Part shown: one piece after another, positions 20,401-21,605 of the stretch
Numbering within the stretch: position 1 is the first letter of the stretch
How the letters are laid out: every line of letters begins with the position of its first letter
Assembly (NCBI RefSeq): GCF_000003605.2
Contig: NW_003147280.1
Coordinates: 30,598 to 52,202, forward strand
DNA from: Saccoglossus kowalevskii
Taxonomy: Eukaryota > Hemichordata > Enteropneusta > Harrimaniidae
Direction of reading: 5' to 3'
Length of the DNA stretch: 21,605 nt
The notes under the pieces: generated by a model
The model's input: the letters and a program-made list of their open reading frames with translations, nothing else
The model's database searches: none
What the model was told of the DNA's origin: nothing
Position numbers and translations under genes: made by a program

Positions 20401-21152
20401 TTAAAAGCATACCTCCAGTAGGTACCATATTCCCTCTATTAGAAGCACACCTCTAGTAGGTACCATATTCACTCTATTAAAAGCACACCCCCAGTAGGTA
20501 CCATATTCACTCTATTAGAAGCACACCTCCAGTTGGTACCATATTTACTCTATTAAAAGCACACCTCTAGTAGGTACCATATTCACTCTATTAAAAGCAC
20601 ACCCCCAGTAGGTACCATATTCACTCTATTAGAAACACACCTCCAGTTGGTACCATATTTACTCTATTAAAAGCACACCTCCAGTAGGTACCATATTTAC
20701 TCTATTAAAAGCATACCTCCAGTAGGTACCATATTTACTCTATTAAAAGCACACCTCCAGTAAGTACCATGTTTACTCTATTACAAGCACACCTCCAGTA
20801 GGTACCATATTTACTTTATTAAAAGCACACCTCCAGTAGGTACCATATTCACTCTATTAGAACCACACCTCCAGTAGGTACCATATTTACTCTATTAGAA
20901 GCACACCCCCAGTAGGAGTATATGTAAGCAAACACACTTGACCACATAATTCAAGTACATCTAAATAAAGGAAAGAAACTTACTTGGTCCCCGTATTTTC
21001 CATGTGCCGGGTTGGGATGTTTTGAGCTCGTTTCTAGCATTGAACAAAGGTAGCGATAACTGCCTACCTGATACCACAGATTGAAAGGACTCCGGTGATA
21101 TCAATTCATTATCAATAACATTACAGAGATATGGTAAGCTATGGAATATAGT
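8260..21152 (-). CDS. TARBP1: TARBP1 orthologue, tRNA (guanosine-2'-O-)methyltransferase, C-terminal 259 residues (5' partial)
   Basis: Join (minus): 21152-20984, 18621-18430, 17689-17565, 16068-15932, 8416-8260. The family transfers methyl from SAM to the ribose 2'-OH of tRNA; human TARBP1 is the orthologue of yeast Trm3, which makes Gm18. Visible in the 259 residues: SpoU motif 1 with N118 and catalytic-type R124 in [14 protein letters not shown]; motif 2 LLLLGNEREGIP (204-215); motif 3 [19 protein letters not shown] with S236 and N238. These build the trefoil-knot SAM pocket, so the catalytic domain is complete. Intron phases are 1, 1, 0, 2 and every junction restores frame. The large N-terminal helical part of the protein must lie beyond the right edge. 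Conservation of every motif argues the gene is active, not a pseudogene. Confidence 0.95.
8529..9365. repeat. Minisatellite part 1: 18 units of 46 bp with alternating A/B types
   Basis: Units begin GTCATGTGACTTATTACAC (type A) or GTCATGCAACTTATTACAA (type B) and end AACATTACATTACA. Starts fall exactly every 46 bp from 8538. Units 1-3 are type A; from 8676 onward B and A alternate, giving a 92-bp higher-order unit. A four-unit pattern (A' with GGAAAC, B, A with CCTATT, B) repeats at 8906-9089 and 9090-9273, a 184-bp order. Confidence 0.95.
9366..10313. repeat. Minisatellite part 2: 23 units of about 41 bp
   Basis: Same left half as the 46-bp units (GTCATGTGACTTATTATACA) but a different right half, CTACCCCTGTACCATAACA. 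Total span fits 21 units of 41 bp and two of 39 bp (those from 9407 and 9446 lack CA). A variant with CACCCCTGTACAATAACATT occurs at 9631, 9877 and 9959, that is 6 and 2 units apart, showing block duplication. Confidence 0.95.
10885..11000 (+). repeat. Dispersed repeat family Z, copy 1
   Basis: Contains TCATAAAATGAATAAATCTG then ACAGAAG, alignable with TCATAAAATAAACAAATCTG then ATAGAGG at 19607 onward; both continue into similar CAAAGRTA and ATCAA/ACCAA segments. Ends are indistinct; probably an old interspersed element. Confidence 0.4.
11692..11736 (+). repeat. Single copy of the 38-bp transposon-end motif
   Basis: Matches the 38-bp satellite unit of 20116-20913 at about 33 of 38 positions (TACCATATTT, TCTATTAAAAGCACA, CTCCA) although 8 kb away. 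It continues AATAGAAGTGCAC. No opposite end was found nearby. Confidence 0.65.
13012..13200 (+). repeat. Dispersed repeat family Y, copy 1
   Basis: Blocks: GCCATTTTTGTTTGAAT, CAATATGTATGGTCATGATAC, GAAATCGTCCTG, ACAAAATGGCTGTCAGT, TTTGATCAAATCAAA. Adjacent copy 2 repeats the same order, so the two are tandem, diverged copies. Confidence 0.55.
13305..13500 (+). repeat. Dispersed repeat family Y, copy 2
   Basis: Same block order as copy 1: ATGGCCTCTGGTTTGTTTGAA, CAATATGCACGATCATGATAC, AAAGTTTTAATGAAATCGTC, CAAAATGGCCACCAGT. The block AAAGTTTTAATGAAATCGTC is shared exactly with the copy at 16800. Confidence 0.6.
15050..15164. mobile_element. Small TA-flanked inverted-repeat element (MITE-like, 115 bp)
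   Basis: Left end CTGTATTTGCTCCATTA (15050-15066) and right end, reversed, CTGTATTTACTCTATTA (15148-15164) match at 15 of 17 positions. Both are flanked by TA (15048-15049 and 15165-15166), the target duplication typical of Tc1/mariner-type elements. The 80-bp interior is AT-rich and cannot encode a transposase, so it is non-autonomous. Confidence 0.6.
15932..16068 (-). CDS. TARBP1: TARBP1 exon (137 bp), SPOUT core up to motif 2
   Basis: Acceptor AAAATCCGCAG before 16068, donor GTAGGT at 15931. Not obvious as an open frame because it is short, but translates as [30 protein letters not shown] and TDKTLLLLG, matching the TARBP1 segment between motifs 1 and 2 throughout. Leaves two bases (GG) to complete the motif 2 glycine. 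Confidence 0.95.
16780..16925 (+). repeat. Dispersed repeat family Y, copy 3
   Basis: Shows AATGCATAATCTTCATAC, then AAAGTTTTAATGAAATCGTC identical to copy 2, then CAGAATGGCCATCAATTC in place of the CAAAATGGC block. Confidence 0.55.
16940..17090 (+). repeat. Dispersed repeat family Y, copy 4
   Basis: Shows CAATATGCATGATCCTCATAC, AAAGTTTGAATGAAATCGC, CTAAAATGGCTGTCAGTC and TTTGACCAAATCACAAAG, followed 60 bp on by ATGGACGGTCGGATGGACAG. The order and spacing match copies 1-3. Confidence 0.55.
17565..17689 (-). CDS. TARBP1: TARBP1 exon (125 bp), SpoU motif 1 arginine
   Basis: Acceptor CTTACATACAG before 17689, donor GTAGGT at 17564. Encodes [19 protein letters not shown] and [18 protein letters not shown]; the Arg of CRTCEIFG is the conserved motif 1 arginine, and the VTAEKW segment matches the family. 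Ends in phase 0. Confidence 0.95.
17690..18429 (-). other. TARBP1 intron (740 bp, phase 1)
   Basis: GTAAGT donor at 18429 and ATACAG acceptor ending at 17690. Nothing else is recognisable within it. Confidence 0.75.
18430..18621 (-). CDS. TARBP1: TARBP1 exon (192 bp), acidic linker and start of SPOUT domain
   Basis: Acceptor CATCTTTTAG before 18621, donor GTAAGT at 18429. Encodes an acidic, Ser/Asp-rich linker ([26 protein letters not shown]) followed by the first strand of the methyltransferase fold, [15 protein letters not shown], which carries the Asn of SpoU motif 1. Confidence 0.9.
18714..19097. repeat. Minisatellite: eight identical 48-bp units
   Basis: Unit begins AAGACCTGGGTATCCATGCA and ends GATACTGCAAACCACT; starts at 18714, 18762, 18810 and so on, filling 384 bp with no difference visible between copies. 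Because 48 is a multiple of three, frames stay open on both strands (16-residue peptides [16 protein letters not shown] and [16 protein letters not shown]); this is a consequence of the period, not evidence of a gene. Confidence 0.95.
19385..19398. promoter_or_regulatory. Perfect 14-bp X-box palindrome GTTGCCATGGCAAC (RFX-type)
   Basis: Both seven-base arms are perfect and the sequence equals the optimal dimeric RFX binding site. In an intron and within probable old repeat sequence, so function is uncertain. Confidence 0.4.
19555..19680 (+). repeat. Dispersed repeat family Z, copy 2
   Basis: Aligns with 10885-11000 through TCATAAAATAAACAAATCTG, the following ATAGAGG/ACAGAAG segment and CAAAGATA/CAAAGGTA. 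Continues AACTACATATCAAGTTTC and AAAGTAATTGGGATGG, a type of sequence common in invertebrate interspersed repeats. Confidence 0.4.
20116..20913 (+). repeat. Minisatellite: 21 units of 38 bp, related to a transposon end
   Basis: Unit: AGGTACCATATTTACTCTAT then TAAAAGCACACCTCCAGT. The span is exactly 21 x 38 bp. Units differ by point changes (TTTACTC/TTCACTC, AAAAG/AGAAG, CCTCC/CCCCC). The left half matches the terminal repeat CTGTATTTACTCTATTA of the element at 15050-15164. Confidence 0.95.
20984..21152 (-). CDS. TARBP1: TARBP1 exon (169 bp), linker before the methyltransferase domain
   Basis: Acceptor TTGATTTGTTGACAG before 21152 and donor GTAAGT at 20983-20978. Reads 56 codons from [11 protein letters not shown] to GTWKIRGP plus one base. 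This part of the protein is weakly conserved; I assign it from the fully open frame, good splice sites and phase agreement with the next exon (A+TG gives Met). Confidence 0.8.
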
Positions 21153-21605
21153 CTGTCAACAAATCAAAAATAATTGGTTAATCCCATTAACATTGAAATA
21201 AATATTGTGAAAAGGTTACATCAGCTAAGTTACACCTGGTAATTAAAAAGATAAAGACCTCATATTATTTTGTTTACAGCACTTCTTACAAAAGCTGTAA
21301 CTATGGACGCCACTGGATAATGCACACAATGGTGCTGACTCATAGATAAGCAATGTTTTGGTTAACCATATATTTCTGTCTGTCATGTACTTCTTCAAAT
21401 AAAACTTGTTGGAATCTCTAATCTCTTATTAGTTTTACATTGGAACCAATCAGCACATTTTGAGTTTAACCACGTATGCAGCTTAATATAACAGCCATAA
21501 CTGCCTTAAATTTGACACACATTGCGAGTACCTACTTTGAAATAAGATGCACGTAAATACAGCTGACTGTGGCACTAAAATTCATGTGGGACGCCAATAT
21601 ACTTT
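21153..21605 (-). other. TARBP1 upstream intron (partial, runs off the window)
   Basis: AT-rich sequence beyond the acceptor at 21153. I find no further TARBP1 exon before the window edge. Confidence 0.55.

Larger units (their letters stand above)
18622..20983 (-). other. TARBP1 intron (2362 bp, phase 1)
   Basis: GTAAGT donor at 20983 and TTTTAG acceptor ending at 18622. Carries two minisatellites (48-bp and 38-bp units), an RFX-type palindrome, a purine-rich A/G run (19481-19505) and a second family Z repeat. Confidence 0.75.

Noticed and set aside
1-21605. tRNA, rRNA and spliceosomal RNA genes
   Set aside because: Reading both strands for A/B-box and GGTTCGAATCC-like sequences and other conserved cores gave no convincing candidate.

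Overview
The window is animal nuclear DNA: AT-rich, intron-bearing, full of minisatellites and decayed transposon ends, with two recognisable genes, both on the minus strand. The encoded proteins resemble vertebrate ZFP36L1 and TARBP1 closely, while the compact introns of a few hundred bases to several kb, the SINE-like debris and the minisatellites suggest a marine invertebrate (a lophotrochozoan or an ambulacrarian). The species cannot be settled from the sequence alone. There is no sign of bacterial or viral gene organisation.

Left part (about 375-4800): a complete two-exon gene of the ZFP36/TIS11 family of CCCH tandem zinc-finger mRNA-decay proteins. Exon 1 (2629-2682) and exon 2 (1392-2405) join in phase 0 across a 223-bp intron to give 355 residues. 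The 3' UTR, read toward low coordinates, carries two perfect copies of the TTATTTATT nonamer that this protein family itself binds, and ends near an ATTAAA signal. Upstream (2.8-4.4 kb) is an unusually dense set of textbook stimulus-response sites: three perfect CRE palindromes, one perfect CArG box (serum response element), one perfect kappaB site inside a larger inverted repeat, CCAAT boxes and a GC box. This looks like the control region of an immediate-early gene.

Middle (4800-8250): AT-rich intergenic DNA with no supported gene, holding a cluster of degenerate transposon-end motifs at 6561-6770.

Right part (8260 to beyond the window end): the 3' five coding exons of a TARBP1 orthologue, whose C-terminus is a SpoU/TrmH-type (SPOUT) tRNA 2'-O-ribose methyltransferase. 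Exons are 20984-21152, 18430-18621, 17565-17689, 15932-16068 and 8260-8416; all splice sites are GT-AG and all phases agree, giving the last 259 residues with the three SPOUT motifs intact. A polyadenylation signal overlaps the stop codon.

The TARBP1 introns hold three minisatellites, each within about 70-120 bp of an exon: a 46-bp array passing into a 41-bp array (8529-10313) with higher-order structure, eight identical 48-bp units (18714-19097), and 21 units of 38 bp (20116-20913). The 38-bp unit matches the terminal inverted repeat of a small TA-flanked element found whole at 15050-15164 and as scattered fragments elsewhere, so the satellite probably grew from a transposon end. Two further dispersed repeat families and a perfect 14-bp RFX-type palindrome lie in the introns. 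The most interesting signals are the concentrated inducible-enhancer grammar of the ZFP36 gene with its self-targeting 3' UTR, and the transposon-end-to-satellite relation.
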